Source: Nelumbo lutea
Taxonomy: Eukaryota > Streptophyta > Magnoliopsida > Proteales > Nelumbonaceae
Reading direction: 5' to 3'
Length of the DNA stretch: 64,000 bases
Assembly (NCBI GenBank): GCA_022828595.1
Contig: JAKGHH010000002.1
Location: 76,728,383-76,792,382, forward strand
The position numbers and the translations under genes were made by a program. Every line of letters starts with the position of its first letter. Position 1 is the stretch's first letter. The notes under the pieces were generated by a model that saw only the letters and a program-made list of their open reading frames with translations, had not been told where the DNA came from and did not search any database. This document shows positions 10,901-22,470 of the stretch, in pieces.

Positions 10901-11513
10901 TAATAAAAAAAATCAAATTATGCAAAATAAATATCAAAATTTCAGCAAGTACATATTATTTGTATAATGTTCAACAAAAAACAATAAAAAAAGTAGTAGT
11001 TATTCATACACACCATTACACAACCAAATACACAAAATAATCATATCATTTTCGATTTTTATCTCTGAAAATAAAATAAAAAAAACGATTTTCAGCAATA
11101 TATTGCACAAAAATATCTAAATAAACCAAAAATCGTGGAAGGTATACGATTGGGATGACCTACCTTTGGTTGCGAACACAATGAATTCTCGATCCCTAAA
11201 ACCAAATCTAAGAAAAAAACGCCAAGCCAACATAGTGTGGCTGGTTTCTACCATTTCAGTGGTTGTCGATCACGCTCAAGCCAAGTGATGTCGTTGTTGA
11301 TATGTGTTTGTGTAAGTGAAGGAGAAGGATTTTCTCCATTGTGGGGGCATTTTGGGTATTATAAAAAATATTCAGGGACTAGATTGTCCCATAAATGTTT
11401 ATTTTCCAAACAGGAATAAGTGCTTATTTTCCACTTAATGTGTGATCCCAACACTTTTTTTAAGTACTTATTGAAGTAAGTACTTAAAAGAAGTAAAATC
11501 AAACAAGGCCTTA

Positions 11514-12585
11514 ATAAGGTTGGTTGGCCATTTAGTGATAGTCTAGTTATGTAAATTACTAAAATGCTTGTGACAATTTCTATTAACGGTCATTAACAAT
11601 GATCTACAAAAGGTGAGTGCTTTTAGGACAATAAAAACTCATTAACAAGTGACTCTTTAGAGGTTTTGAAAAGTGATGGTCCATTTAAGAGGAATGCCTA
11701 TAAGTCATAGTGACTTTAGATGATATCCCTTTTTTCTTCTGGATAGATTGGAAGAAAATTAGGAGGCACTTGTAATTTTTTATTTTTCCTTTACAATTAA
11801 AAAAAAAAGACCATTCCCAAGCCTCGTAAAAACATAAGAAATTAAACTCTTAATCTCTAAGGCTATTATTTTGTATGCAAAAGCATACAAAATAATACAA
11901 AATATAAAGTTTTGCACTCTACATATTTGTATTTGTAGTCATTCCAAATTGAGCCATATGTTGCATTTGTTTGTGATAAAAACATTAAAGCAAGGTAATA
12001 AATGTATCTCAATTCAACTTCGCAAATGTTTGTTTGAGATGGAAATATGCATTGTAAATTAATTAAAATCTACAATTATACCGACATTTCCATCGACAAT
12101 AGGTACAAGTAAACTTACTTGCATTGATGGTTGAAGTAAACTAGTTACCTATTTGGTCTCAATAACCTTAAACCATCTTACACTTCTTACCAATGCAATT
12201 GAGTCTTGGTTCTTTGATTCTAGTCCTTCTAAAGGATATAGTGATAGTAGTGATGCATCTTTATGACTTCGGAATACAATATGTTACTCAAAAGAGATAT
12301 CAACTCTTAAATGAGTTCAAAGATTATTATTGCAATTTCATGAATTAAACCCTATATAACCACCTCAATCCTAATTATCAACCTCCACATAATTCCATAT
12401 GGTAATAGTGCTAGATATGTTATTAAATGATTATGTCATTTTATTATCTTCGTAATAATTTTATTTATATACACTATATGCTCATTCTTAATATAGGTGA
12501 CACTCTAGTTTCAAGAACCAAAATACTAGAAATGTGGTGAGTAGACCAACTCCTTCACATTTCTTCTAAGAGCTAGGCCTCTAGC
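11514..12585. other. intergenic, no gene recognised
   Basis: AT-rich DNA without a long ORF, domain or terminal repeat that I can identify on either strand. Confidence 0.5.
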
Positions 12586-12593
12586 GTTCCAAC

Positions 12594-13527
12594 CAGTGAT
12601 CTAAAAGGTGCCCTAGGCGCATTTTGGGGCATGTGCCTCGCCTAGGTCCTAGGTGCACCTCTTTCAAAAGGCACGCACTTGGTGCGCCTTGCGCCTCAGC
12701 TCAGGCATGCGCCTTTTTAAAATTTTGCTCTTTTTGCTTTTTTTTTTTTTAGTCTAATGGCTAGGTCAAGGGCTCCGTCCCTAAACCCCCGACCACGCCC
12801 CTCGAGGCAAATCCGAACAAGTCTATGTTAGGGTTTGAAATTCTTATTTATCACATAAAAAATAATTTTACAACTTTCACTGCCTTCTAAGAAGATATTT
12901 TATTGCAATGAATGAATGAACAACATAAGCAAATAGGGGGTTCTCAGAGCTTTGGTGAGCGAGCGAAGCGAACAAACCCCCTATTTGCTACTATTGTTCA
13001 TTCATTCATTGCAATAAAATATCTTATTAGAAGGCAATGAAAGTTGTAAAATCATTATTTTTTATGTGAGAAATAAAAATTTCAAATCCTAACATAGATT
13101 TATTCGGGCTTTCCTCGAGGGGCATGGTATAAAGGCGACTCAGAGAATCAAGAATGCAATATATTTTACATCATATTAACTACTTGAAACAATGCAATTA
13201 AGAAAAAAAAAAAAAAGAGATTGTGGGTTTTACATGCTTGAAAATGCTTTATATGTTTGCTTTTATTTTTAAATTTTCATTTGAATACACTTTACATGTT
13301 ATGTTTATGTATTTTAATTTTAGATAATAGGTTTTTTAAATCATTTATTTTAAAATTTAAGTTTATATTTTTATTAACATTATGTTTAATATTTTTTTTA
13401 ACTTTTAGGGATTTTTTGACTTTTTTTTTGTATTTTTAACTTTTTTTTTGTAATTTTGTGCCATTCTTGAAAAGATGCACACCTCGCGCCTCAGGCGCAA
13501 ATTGGCCCTTGCACTTTTAAAACACTG
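12594..13527. mobile_element. hAT-like MITE, family 3, copy A, with internal hairpin
   Basis: Ends are CAGTGatcTAAAAGG and, inverted, CAGTGTTTTAAAAG. Both are followed inward by multiple gcgcctcaggc-type palindromic motifs. Identical 8-bp duplications gttccaac flank it (12586-12593, 13528-13535). A second copy is at 21819-22470. The centre holds a long inverted repeat (separate entry). Confidence 0.8.
12793..13127. repeat. ~150-bp-arm inverted repeat (hairpin)
   Basis: The left arm 12793-12940 and right arm 12977-13127 are near-complementary, with only scattered mismatches and small indels. They are separated by a 36-base GC-richer loop (gagcgagcgaagcga). Arm ends carry the palindrome cctcgagg. 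An RNA from either strand would fold into a long hairpin of the kind that feeds siRNA production. Confidence 0.9.
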
Positions 13528-13559
13528 GTTCCAACTTCCAAACGAGTGTCTTCATTGGC

Positions 13560-13875
13560 AACCAGAGTCGATTTTAAAATTTACATCTTTTATCAAGGTC
13601 ATTTTTGCTAAATAAATGAGCTACAGAATTACCCTCTAAAAATTGACGAGAAATGAATAAGTTGGAACTTAGCGAAAAGACTGATACAGTCCATTACAAA
13701 CCTAGGTATGCCATAGAGGGTGTTTTTCTTCTTACAAACTAGAACTATGGCTCTAGGTTCACGTTCAACTACTAAATTTTTTTATCCCTCTAATCAAGGC
13801 AAGGCCAAGGTCCCAAGGCCTTAGCACTTGCCCACGAATTCCTCCAATGCCAGTGTCACCTATATATCAACAGAA
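13560..13875 (-). pseudogene. LINE RNase H fragment
   Basis: Minus-strand reading gives GDTGIGGI near the start and EGN-VAHLF-KNDLDK near the end, after frame corrections. This matches the beginning (D-G-S..G-I-G-G) and the end (R..N..AH.L) of plant LINE RNase H domains. The catalytic middle is too decayed to follow. Confidence 0.45.
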
Positions 13876-14239
13876 CTGTAAGTATTTAACCTGACCAGCC
13901 CGATGATGAACCCATTTCACTGTAACTAACTGCTTGGACTATTTCAAATCTCATTTAAATGCCAGTAGCCAAACAGAATTCTGAGGTTCTCAGCCAAGCT
14001 ATATGCACCATTTCATGAGTTTGAACATATCAGTTGAAGCATTTGTTATTCTGTGCCAGCCATATCCACAAAAGATGAACTTCAAACCCCTGCAAAAGAA
14101 TTCGACATCCATTAACACTTGAGAATAATACTCCATATGATTTGCTGACATCATAACTCATTATTGACCTAAAACCAAATATTTTAAACATGCATATACA
14201 AGTGTTACTGGATTTCTTCATCAGTGTTTCATTAGACAC

Positions 14240-14805
14240 CAATGTTATTAAAATCTTACGATTCACGATTTGAATCGTGAACCCCAAGGGTTTCGATTCG
14301 AGTCTTATGTCTAAATCCTTTTCTGCTCCTAAAATTTGATTCATAAACATTACGATTTATACGATTCATGAGATTCATTGTGACCCAAATAAATTCAATT
14401 AAGAATCAGTTCATTTTGCTCTGTTTATATTTAGTTTTTGTCAAGGGTAACTTGTTCTAAAGACCTTACTAGAACTAGAAGCTGATTTATTTACGTTATT
14501 TAAGACTATATATTATTGAGTTTATTTTCTATCATGTGTTGGATAAAGAGCCATTGTATGTGGATTATTTGACTTTCAAGTTAAACTCAATTATATCATC
14601 TTAGACTTCTATTGTATAAACTCTATTGTTTTAGGTACTAGTTATGACTTAAAATAATACTTTTCTATATATATTTAGCCTTTTAGCATACCTATATTTA
14701 ATTTTTTACAACTTGTAAAAAATAGAAATAATCTTATGATTCATGATTCAATTCGATTCAACTTCCTCTACAATTTCTGATACAATTACGATTTTCAGAA
14801 CATTG
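14240..14805. mobile_element. hAT-like MITE, family 4
   Basis: Ends CAATGTTatTAAAATC and, inverted, CAATGTTcTgAAAATCG. It is flanked by ttagacac (14232-14239) and ttggacac (14806-14813), an 8-bp duplication with one mismatch. Subterminal acgattca/tgaatcgt motifs are repeated in both orientations. No coding capacity. Confidence 0.75.
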
Positions 14806-15111
14806 TTGGACACAAGATGATTCTAAATCAAGAATGTGCAGAAAAAAAAGTTAGTGAACCAAACACTTTTTTCCAAAAAAAAAAAAAATTCTCCTCTTTT
14901 TGTCTTTTGTGTGGCAAGAATGACATTGGATGGGAAACAGCATAGAAGAGGAAGGGGAGAGATTGCACCTTTAGGGTTTTACCTAAAACACACTTTATTC
15001 TTTATTTCATTCTCAAATTCTCTAACAAATTAAACCAAGTTCTGTGGACCCCACTGGACAACTAACCAGTATTTCCCGAAATCTCTACAGATCTTGATCA
15101 CCAAATTAAGT

Positions 15112-17180
15112 ATAAATTTTTTTGATAGTATAAAGAAAGAAATTTATTAAAATAAAAGTAGAGTAGCTGGATACAATCATCAAGGTGTTACGACAACACC
15201 ACCCACTACCTCATAGTACACCAAGATAAAAAAGATGAAAGACGAACACTACAAAGACAATCCTATTGATATTTAAACTCCTTCCCAGAATTCTCTCGGT
15301 TCTAAAAACTCAGAAAAAGAAGAAGTCCCTTCCCTACCCAACAGCAATGTTAATCATCTCCTTCAAACACTTCTTCCTGCCCATCTCATTCTTCATTTCA
15401 CACCTCTCCTCTTTGAGTTCGAACCTGCGCTCCACGGGCTGGCACCCCAAAAATGTCCCACACAATAGGGCTTCACCGGGTGTCCTCCCACACGCATCTC
15501 CCTTTGAACTCGTGCTGAGCTACCAGGATGTCCTATCAGAAAAAGAACAAGAAGTCCCTCCCCTACCCAACAGCAATGTTAATCATCTCCTTCAAACACT
15601 TCTTCCTGCCCATCTCCTTCTTCATTTCACACCTCTCCTCTTTGAGTTCGAATCTGCGCTCCACGGGCTGGCACCCCAAAAATGTCCCACACAATAGGGC
15701 CTTACCGCGTGTCCTCCAACACACATCCCCCTTTGAACTTGTGCTGAGCTACCAGGATGTCCATTAGCTCCAAAATACCAAAACTCAAATGCCCTCCCCC
15801 CCTGCATTCCCTCTCATCTCTCAACCTGCCCTGTTCGTGTAACCCTGCCTGAACCCTCACCTCCTCCTCCATCCCCGGTGCCAATGACTGTTGTGCTTCC
15901 AGGAGAAGTTTCTCAAAACCTTACCAGCGACTAGGCTGTAGACTGCCAGCAATCAGCTTGTCTTTGTTTTTCGGAATACTGAAGTTTTCGTATTTCTTCG
16001 GTATCCAGCTTGTAACAGTAACTCTAACAAAGCTTCCTTGGCAAGCAGTTTGGAATATTTTGCTCAGAAAGCTCTGTGGAGAGCTGCTTATAGCAGAAGC
16101 AGCAAAACTATTTGTTAATTTTTTGATTACCATCTTCCTGTTGTCTTCTGACTGCACTTCTGGATTTCCTAACTTTCTTGTTAGGTCCAAGGCCAAACAT
16201 TCCTCCTTTTATCCTTGCAAAAACCTTTGAAACTGGTATCTGTTGTTGGCTTCTTTTGCTCTTCTGAGTTTTGAATCTTCTTCCAACGGCTTCTTCTATC
16301 TTCCCCTTAAAATTCTGATCCCTAGCTGTAATACCCTCCCTCTCTACCTCCTCTACCTTCTCCTTGATGTTATTCTCATCACCTACCTCATAATTTTCCA
16401 CCACTTGATTTATTAAATTGCTTGACTTACATTCAACCACTATGCCTTCTTGAATTTCGATCTCCCCAGTTCTTTCCTCCGCAGACCTGAAGGCTTCCTT
16501 TGTGAACTCCTCCCCTCCTAAGAAAAATGGACCCAGAATTGTACTAATTTCCACTTCCTTATTCACTACTTTTTCAATGTCACATGTGACCACCTTCTGT
16601 GTCTCATCTATCATCGGCTCACCCTCACTTTCCTCCCCTGAGTCCTCCCCAGAATCCAATTTCAGTCCCTTTTCTCTTTTATCTTCCAAGGGAAAAGTTC
16701 TATATCTTTTCCTTTTATACATTCTGACACCACCCCTTCTATTGTTTCCTGCCCCCTCCCCTCATTCCCTGCTCCTTTCTCCCCTTCCTTCTCCTCCACT
16801 AAACCATCGTCTCCTTCCCTTCCTCTTTCCCTCCCCTCTTCATTTTCTCGTGTTTCCTCCGCCCCTACAAACCAGATCATCTCAACTCCTTGACTGCTCT
16901 CCCTCTCTTCCCCGATTGTAGCTCTACCTCCTTCGCTCTCATCCCTAATCATCCCTCCATTTTTCTCTTCATTCATTTCCTGTTTTTGCTTTTCCAATTT
17001 CTTACTTGTAATTTTTTTTCAGTACTTACTTGTAAAATTTTCCAAAGCATCTTCCTCGCCAGTAGGGTCTTCTTGTAAAACCTCTTCGTCCTCAACTTTT
17101 TCTGGTTGCTGATTTTTGTCTTCAGAACCTTCATGGACTCCTCCCATCTTATTGGTTCAGATTTTGAAGTCTTTGAGTGT
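15112..17180 (-). mobile_element. LINE copy: ORF1 joined to 3' tail, no ORF2
   Basis: Minus strand. The 3' end is at 15112 (T-run on the plus strand, i.e. poly(A)), with a 3' stem-loop ggtgttacgacaacacc at 15184-15200. Upstream is a 204-residue acidic/basic ORF (16108-16722), continued in other frames to about 17150. Its block IEKVVNKEVEIS..GGEEFTKEAF is shared with the LINE piece at 18730-19077, which supports an ORF1 (RNA-binding) identity. Endonuclease and reverse transcriptase are absent, so this is an internally deleted copy. Confidence 0.65.
15305..15763. repeat. 229-bp tandem duplication inside the LINE
   Basis: Two adjacent copies (about 15305-15533 and 15534-15763) share long identical stretches with few substitutions. 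For example, gaagtccct begins at 15322 and again at 15551. The overlapping short ORFs here are produced by the duplication. Confidence 0.9.
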
Positions 17181-17399
17181 TCAATACAGCAGTTAGCAAT
17201 GTTTGTGTTGATTTAACTCTAACGAATAAGAAAATAATAAAAAAAAATAGCTTATAAAAGTATTTTATAATTATAATCTCAAAAAAATAATATAAAAGTA
17301 TTTTATAAGACAGTAATACAGTATACAAAACTGCTAGGTGACTGGGGGAGGCGAGCCTCCAAGGGAACCTTGTCGCCTAGAGACTATCAAAAAATAACT

Positions 17400-18060
17400 T
17401 ACCCTACCAACTATGGCTGAGAAAATATTCTCTAGGCTAGCTTTGTCAGAAAAGCTACATTTTGGAATTTTATCTGTTTCAAGACCAAAGCCCCCACTTC
17501 CCTAGGTTGACTAATAACCATGTGAGGTCTGCTTTTTCCTATGTGGTTCCCCTATAATAAAATCTAATGCTCAACCACCACAATTGGTAATTTAACCACC
17601 TGTATTGCATTACTAGGGAGAGCTGGTAGAATTGGTCTTATGAGCACCACCTTACCTGCAAAGTTTAAAATTTTTTGTTGCCAACCATGGATTCTAGTTC
17701 TAGCTTTTTCTGTCAAGAAACTAAATGGATCTCACATTATCTGATGGTTTGATTATTAAAGGTCTTTGTCACATACTTGGACAGCCAGTTTGGAATATCA
17801 AATAAATATATAGATAATCTATTCAAATTCTGCACACAGACCTGAGATACTATGCAGATCCCAAATAGTCATTGCTGAATGCTGATAAAAAAAAAGTCAT
17901 CTACAAAGAAGAAATGAGACAAAACAGAAACTATGTAACTCTTCTGTGTAAATCAAACAAGCAAACATAGTCCTTGCAACAGGATGGGGTAAGATACACT
18001 GAAGCATAATTGTCAAGGCATTGCTGGCAACCCTCAGTTGCAACCTCTTCTAAACACATG
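17400..18060 (-). pseudogene. LINE reverse transcriptase, C-terminal fragment
   Basis: Minus-strand pieces include a palm-type motif FVDDFFF (near 17905), then KARTRIHGWQ-like and KILNFAGKV (about 17700-17660). These are followed by NAIQVVKLPIVV and HMVISQPREVG. This is the usual order from the catalytic palm into the thumb of plant L1-type LINEs. Multiple stops and frame breaks; no 3' tail of its own was found. Confidence 0.6.
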
Positions 18061-18473
18061 GCTTATATTAAAAAAACACCCATCTAGGACACTAGGCACC
18101 CACCTACCAACCTATGTCATGAGTCATCAACCAGGTGACAAAAATAATAAGGCACCTACCTTATTTTAATATTATCACTACAGCTATACATTAATATAAT
18201 TTGTGCTAATACATCCTTCATATATTATGTATATAATTCATACTTTGTCTAAGGATTATACAATTACATGAAAGACACAAGGGTTTTAGGAAGAAAAGGG
18301 AGTGAGAGAGAGAGATTGAATACTTATTACGTCATAGTATTATCGTTTTAAGTATGATGTTTTGCAATGCTTTGAGTGCAAAATTAATATTATTAATAAA
18401 GAGTAGCTACTATTCGATTTTTATGCATAATAATTGGTATGCAAAATTTGGGAACCAACCTAGAAATTAGTGC
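18061..18473. other. non-coding gap between LINE pieces
   Basis: AT-rich, with a short (ga)n at 18302-18316. Nothing recognisable. Confidence 0.4.
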
Positions 18474-19600
18474 TTTTTTTTTGAAGAATCAAATAAAACT
18501 TAAATAAAAAAATATAAAGTACAGCAGGAGGTGATAAGACATCACCATAAGCAAGGAGCACCCACAGAAAACCCAAAAAAGATCCTACAAAAACCACACC
18601 TTGAACACAAGATTACCCAAATAACTCTGATAAAGATCATGAGATAGACCCAATACAAAGAACCCAAAAAAAAAAAAAGAAGCTGCCCCCCAATCAAATC
18701 AAGCACAAGAGCCCTTCCAGATGCCCACATCAGTCTTCGTCTGTGAACTCATCCTCTTGATTCGAGAATTCCTCATCCCATTCCTTGTTCCTTTCCAGCT
18801 GAGCTTTTTTCTTCATTTTCTCTACCTCCTTTTTTCTTTCAAATTCTTCGAAGGCCCTCCTAGCAAATTCCTCACCACCCCAGAACATCAGACTCAAGCT
18901 TTTCCCAACTGTGACCTCTCTATCCACCAATTTTTGTATGTCTACCTTACCTGAAACTTTGTCAACGACATCATTTTCCTGCCTCAACTGTATTGAACCA
19001 GATTCAGGGTCGATATCATTCACCTTGTTTTCCTGTTGTTCCTTATACGAAAGGGAGTCCAGTGGCTTAGCTTGCACTGTTACCTCCCTGTGCTCATTAC
19101 CACTTATCCCGTTACCTCTTACCCTTTTCCTTCTGTATTCCCATCTATATTTTTTGTAGGCCCTGTCCCTGCCAAGCCGAGTTTAAGTCTTGAAAAGATC
19201 TTTGTCACATGCACTATATTGTGAATTCTCACATTCCGTGATTTGTTGCTGTTGAACTCACTAGACTGCTCCTTCTCCTTCTCTTCTGTTTTGCCCCCTC
19301 CACCCAAATCAACACCTAGTCTTCCAATCTCAACCTCCTCAAAAATCAAGCCATCTTCGACCTGATTTCAAGCCTGTCCATCAGAGGATTCACCATCACC
19401 TACGTCTTTCTTTCCTCTGACCTTACCTCCATCATTGTCTTCGTCTTCTGGCTCAGCACCAACGTTAACCTCCTTTTCCAGAATTGCCATCTCCCTCTCT
19501 TCCAGATTCTCAAATTCAACAGAGTCTAGATCTTTCGAACTCAGAGAGGTTGGAAGACCCAAATCACATCTATCCTCAGCAGGCTTCAGTTAGTGTTTTT
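18474..19600 (-). mobile_element. LINE copy: ORF1 fragment joined to 3' tail
   Basis: Minus strand. The 3' poly(A) is at 18474-18482, with the stem-loop ggtgataagacatcacc at 18530-18546. This tail resembles that of the LINE ending at 25489. Immediately upstream is a charged ORF (18730-19077), continued in other frames to 19562, sharing DIQKLVDREV..GGEEFARRAF with the neighbouring ORF1. No endonuclease or RT lies between ORF1 and the tail. Confidence 0.65.
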
Positions 19601-19833
19601 ACTTTATAAAACTCCATCACCTAAGCAACTAGACACTTTGACAATTATGCACTGAATTATTTCTATCTTGTTAGTTACCATCTTTTTCAACAAAATTATT
19701 TCTATCTTGTTGCTTTTTTCCCACCATAAGTGTTTTACCTTTATTGAATCTTCTTTCCACCTTCAATTATTTAAGGAAAGATCCGCTAATGGGTAAAGTT
19801 AAATGGTGCGACTGCCTTTAATCTCTTAATCTC

Positions 19834-21818
19834 TTTTTTTTTGAAGGATAAAAAGAATGTTTAATAAAACTGAAAAAAAGTACATCTCAAATCCAATGGT
19901 TGTCAAGTTGACAAACCAAATACACACTAGAACTTAAGACTGAAAATGAATCATTATTACAAGGCTGTAAATCAAGGGTGCTCCAGAATCTCTCCAACAG
20001 ATCAGCTTTGGTTACTTGATCAAAGTCTGGAAGTCTAAGAGCCCAGTCTGAAATCAGGTTGCCCACTGCAGAGGGGATGGGTAGAAGGTTTTAAAGTGGG
20101 AACTGGAGGTCTGCGTAGAATTCATCTAGATGCTTGGAAGAATTCATATAATACTCCATTAATTAAGGAGAAGGAAGCTGATGAAATGCACCCATACATC
20201 CAACCCCTCCAAAGAATTCATATGATATTCCATCGATTCAACCTTTGCATCTCCTCCAAGAATCCCCATTCTATATGGTCATATGCCTTCTCTATGTCTA
20301 GCTTACATACCAAGCCTGGTCTTCCACTTCTTATTTTTGAGTCTATACACTCACTAGCCACCAATACCCCATCTAGAATTTGCCTTCCTTCTACAAATGC
20401 CATCTGAGATTCCCCTACCACCTCATGAATCACCCTCTTCAGCCTACTTGCCAACACCTTTGCCAATAGCTTATAGGGACCGCTTATTAGGCTTATTGGC
20501 CTGAAATCCTTAATGTTCACTGCCTCACTCTTTTTCTGTATTAGGGAGATGAATGTAGCATTTACCCTTCTATCTAGAGCTTTAGTTTCCCAAAACTCCT
20601 TATACATCTGCATGAAATCCTCTTGTAAGGAATACCAGCAGCTTTTAATGAGGTTGAAGTTGAAAACCATCTGGGCCTGGTGCTTTATCACCATTAATCT
20701 TCTTCAAAGCCTCCTTCACCTCTGCTACTTCAAAAACCCTTTCTAGCCAACCTGCTGAACTGTCACTCAACCAACTTGGATCTAAATCTCCTAGTGAAAC
20801 CCAACTCCAATTTCTCCCCACATACAACTTTTTGTAATTAGTAACTAATTTTTCTTGAATCTTTCCCCATGCATCTATCATCTCATCCACTTCAACCCTA
20901 GTAATCATGTTTTTCCCCCTTCCATTTGCAAAGGCATGAAATACGCGTGTTTTTATCTCCTTTTAACCATAACGTTCTAGATTTTTGCCTATCTCTACCT
21001 GTCTCTACACCAGGTTACTGATGTCCACCCTCCCTTTCCCTATGTTTGTTTCCCCTTTTTCTTTTTCTTTTCCCACTTCTTTCAAGTTTTTTCTTTCTCT
21101 TTCTCCCCCAGATCCCTTCTTCACCTCTGTCTTCTCTCGTTTTCCTTTCTTTTTCCTCCTATTATAAGTTTTGTCTGTTCCCCTCTCAGACCTTTTCCTT
21201 TTCAGGCTAACTTCGTCCCCAACCACATCTTCGTGAACTTCCCCTATCACACCACCATTTACCCTCTGAACTTCCCACTTCTAGAGGAGAAGAATGAAAG
21301 ACCAGAGAAATGAGAGATGGAGGAAATGGAGAACTGGAACTTACTTCCTCGCAATGGATCTTAGTAGAAGACTTATTTTTTGCTACCTCTGTATTGCCAA
21401 TACCCCTGGCATCCTCCTATGGAGTTCTTGCAACGTTGGAGACAGATAACCTTGTATCCTCATTTCTATCCACCTCACCACTTGTTCCTTGCCTATCCAC
21501 AACATTAGTTACTCCTTGGGAAGGGGAAGAAAGTGCAGGAACTGAAACTCTGTGAATCTTCTGAGAATTTAACAGGCCCTCATTCCCCACCGGCACCTCT
21601 ACATAAGTAGCTGCCTCTCTTCGATCTCCACCATCAAAATTCCTTTTTGGCCTTCCAATTTTCTGAATGACATTCTTCTTCTCCCACTCATATTTTGTAA
21701 CCACCCAGACCGATTCTTCTCTGTCTATAATCCCTGTATTTTTCTCTTGGTCTGCTCCTCTAGAAATATTCACTCTTTTATTTGAATAGATGAGACTGTT
21801 TCCAAAATTTGGCTTAAT
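19834..21818 (-). mobile_element. LINE copy with ORF1 remnants and partial RT
   Basis: Minus strand. The poly(A) is at 19834-19842, with the stem-loop ggttgtcaagttgacaaacc at 19898-19917. ORF1-like basic pieces lie at 21417-21845 and 21005-21250. Then the frame jumps straight to KSRTLWLK near 20990 and into the RT. The whole endonuclease domain and the RT C-terminus are missing, so at least two internal deletions have occurred. Confidence 0.7.
20218..20908 (-). pseudogene. LINE reverse transcriptase (fingers and palm), truncated
   Basis: Contains the linker motif KAPGPDGF (about 20660), then NATFISLIQKK, FRPISLISG, KLLAKVLASRLK, QMAFVEGRQILDGVL and the palm motif A block KLDIEKAYDHIEWGFL. 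These motifs occur in this order in plant L1-clade reverse transcriptases. It stops after motif A; the YADD-type motif is not present. One frame change lies near 20650-20690. Compare the opposite-strand copy at 23141-23958. Confidence 0.85.
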
Positions 21819-22470
21819 CAGTGTTTTAAAAGGCGTGGGAAGCATAAGCCTGGAGGCGCACTTCCAGGCGAGGCGCCCCCAAAACGCCCTGAGGTGTATG
21901 CCAGAGGTGCTGATACCTCTGAGGCATATGTGCCTTATATGCCCTTTTCATGAGGCGTGCTAGAGATGTATGCCTCATGCACTTCTTTTTTTTGGTCAGC
22001 AAGAAATTTTCATAACAGAGAAATTCAGTTACAATAGATAAAGAATGCAGAGAGACATTCATCTAAATTGCACATTTCATATAAAAAGAAAAAAAAAAGG
22101 AAAGGAATGGAAAGGAAAAGAAAGGGAAGGGAAAGAAAAAGAAAGAGAAGATAAAAAGATAAAAAGAAAGAAAAGAAAAGGGAAGGGAAGAAAAGATAAA
22201 GGGAAGTAAAGTGGGCCTCCGCTTCGACAAGACACCCCCTTTCAACTAGTGCTATTCATCTTCTTAATATAAAATATTTTTATTAAAAATAAAGAAAAAC
22301 AAGATCCTCCTTCCTCTTTTTCTTCCTCTCCTTCCTCCTCATCCCCCTCATCTTAAGGAAGCTTATGCCTCCTGTGTTCGGGAGGCTTACACATCTTACG
22401 TTCTGAACTACGCCTCACACATCTAGGTAGTGGAACACCTCACATCACGCCTCTGCATTTTAAAACATTG
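21819..22470. mobile_element. hAT-like MITE, family 3, copy B
   Basis: Ends CAGTGTTTTAAAAGGCG and, inverted, CAATGTTTTAAAATGC. Flanked by ggcttaat (21811-21818) and ggcttgat (22471-22478). The interior has repeated gaggcgc/gaggcat motifs and a 130-base polypurine stretch (22084-22210). It sits between a minus-strand LINE and a plus-strand LINE. Confidence 0.8.

Larger units (their letters stand above)
4903..11510 (-). mobile_element. PIF/Harbinger transposon with two decayed genes and an extra ORF
   Basis: Bounded by TTA duplications (4900-4902, 11511-11513). Imperfect terminal repeats begin GGttatcTTTGGt on the left and, inverted, GGccttgTTTGat on the right. Subterminal ataagtgctt motifs occur on both sides. 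Inside, all on the minus strand, lie a Myb/SANT-like ORF1 (9455-10262), a DDE_4-type transposase (about 8880 down to 6230) and a small intact ORF (5785-6111). This two-gene arrangement is the known organisation of PIF/Harbinger elements. Its length is inflated by a nested solo LTR (6819-8371) and by tandem repeats near both ends. The boundaries depend on weak terminal repeats; the gene content is much firmer. Confidence 0.75.

Noticed and set aside
15266..15884. Several overlapping ORFs on both strands
   Set aside because: They arise from the 229-bp tandem duplication in a LINE; no domain seen.
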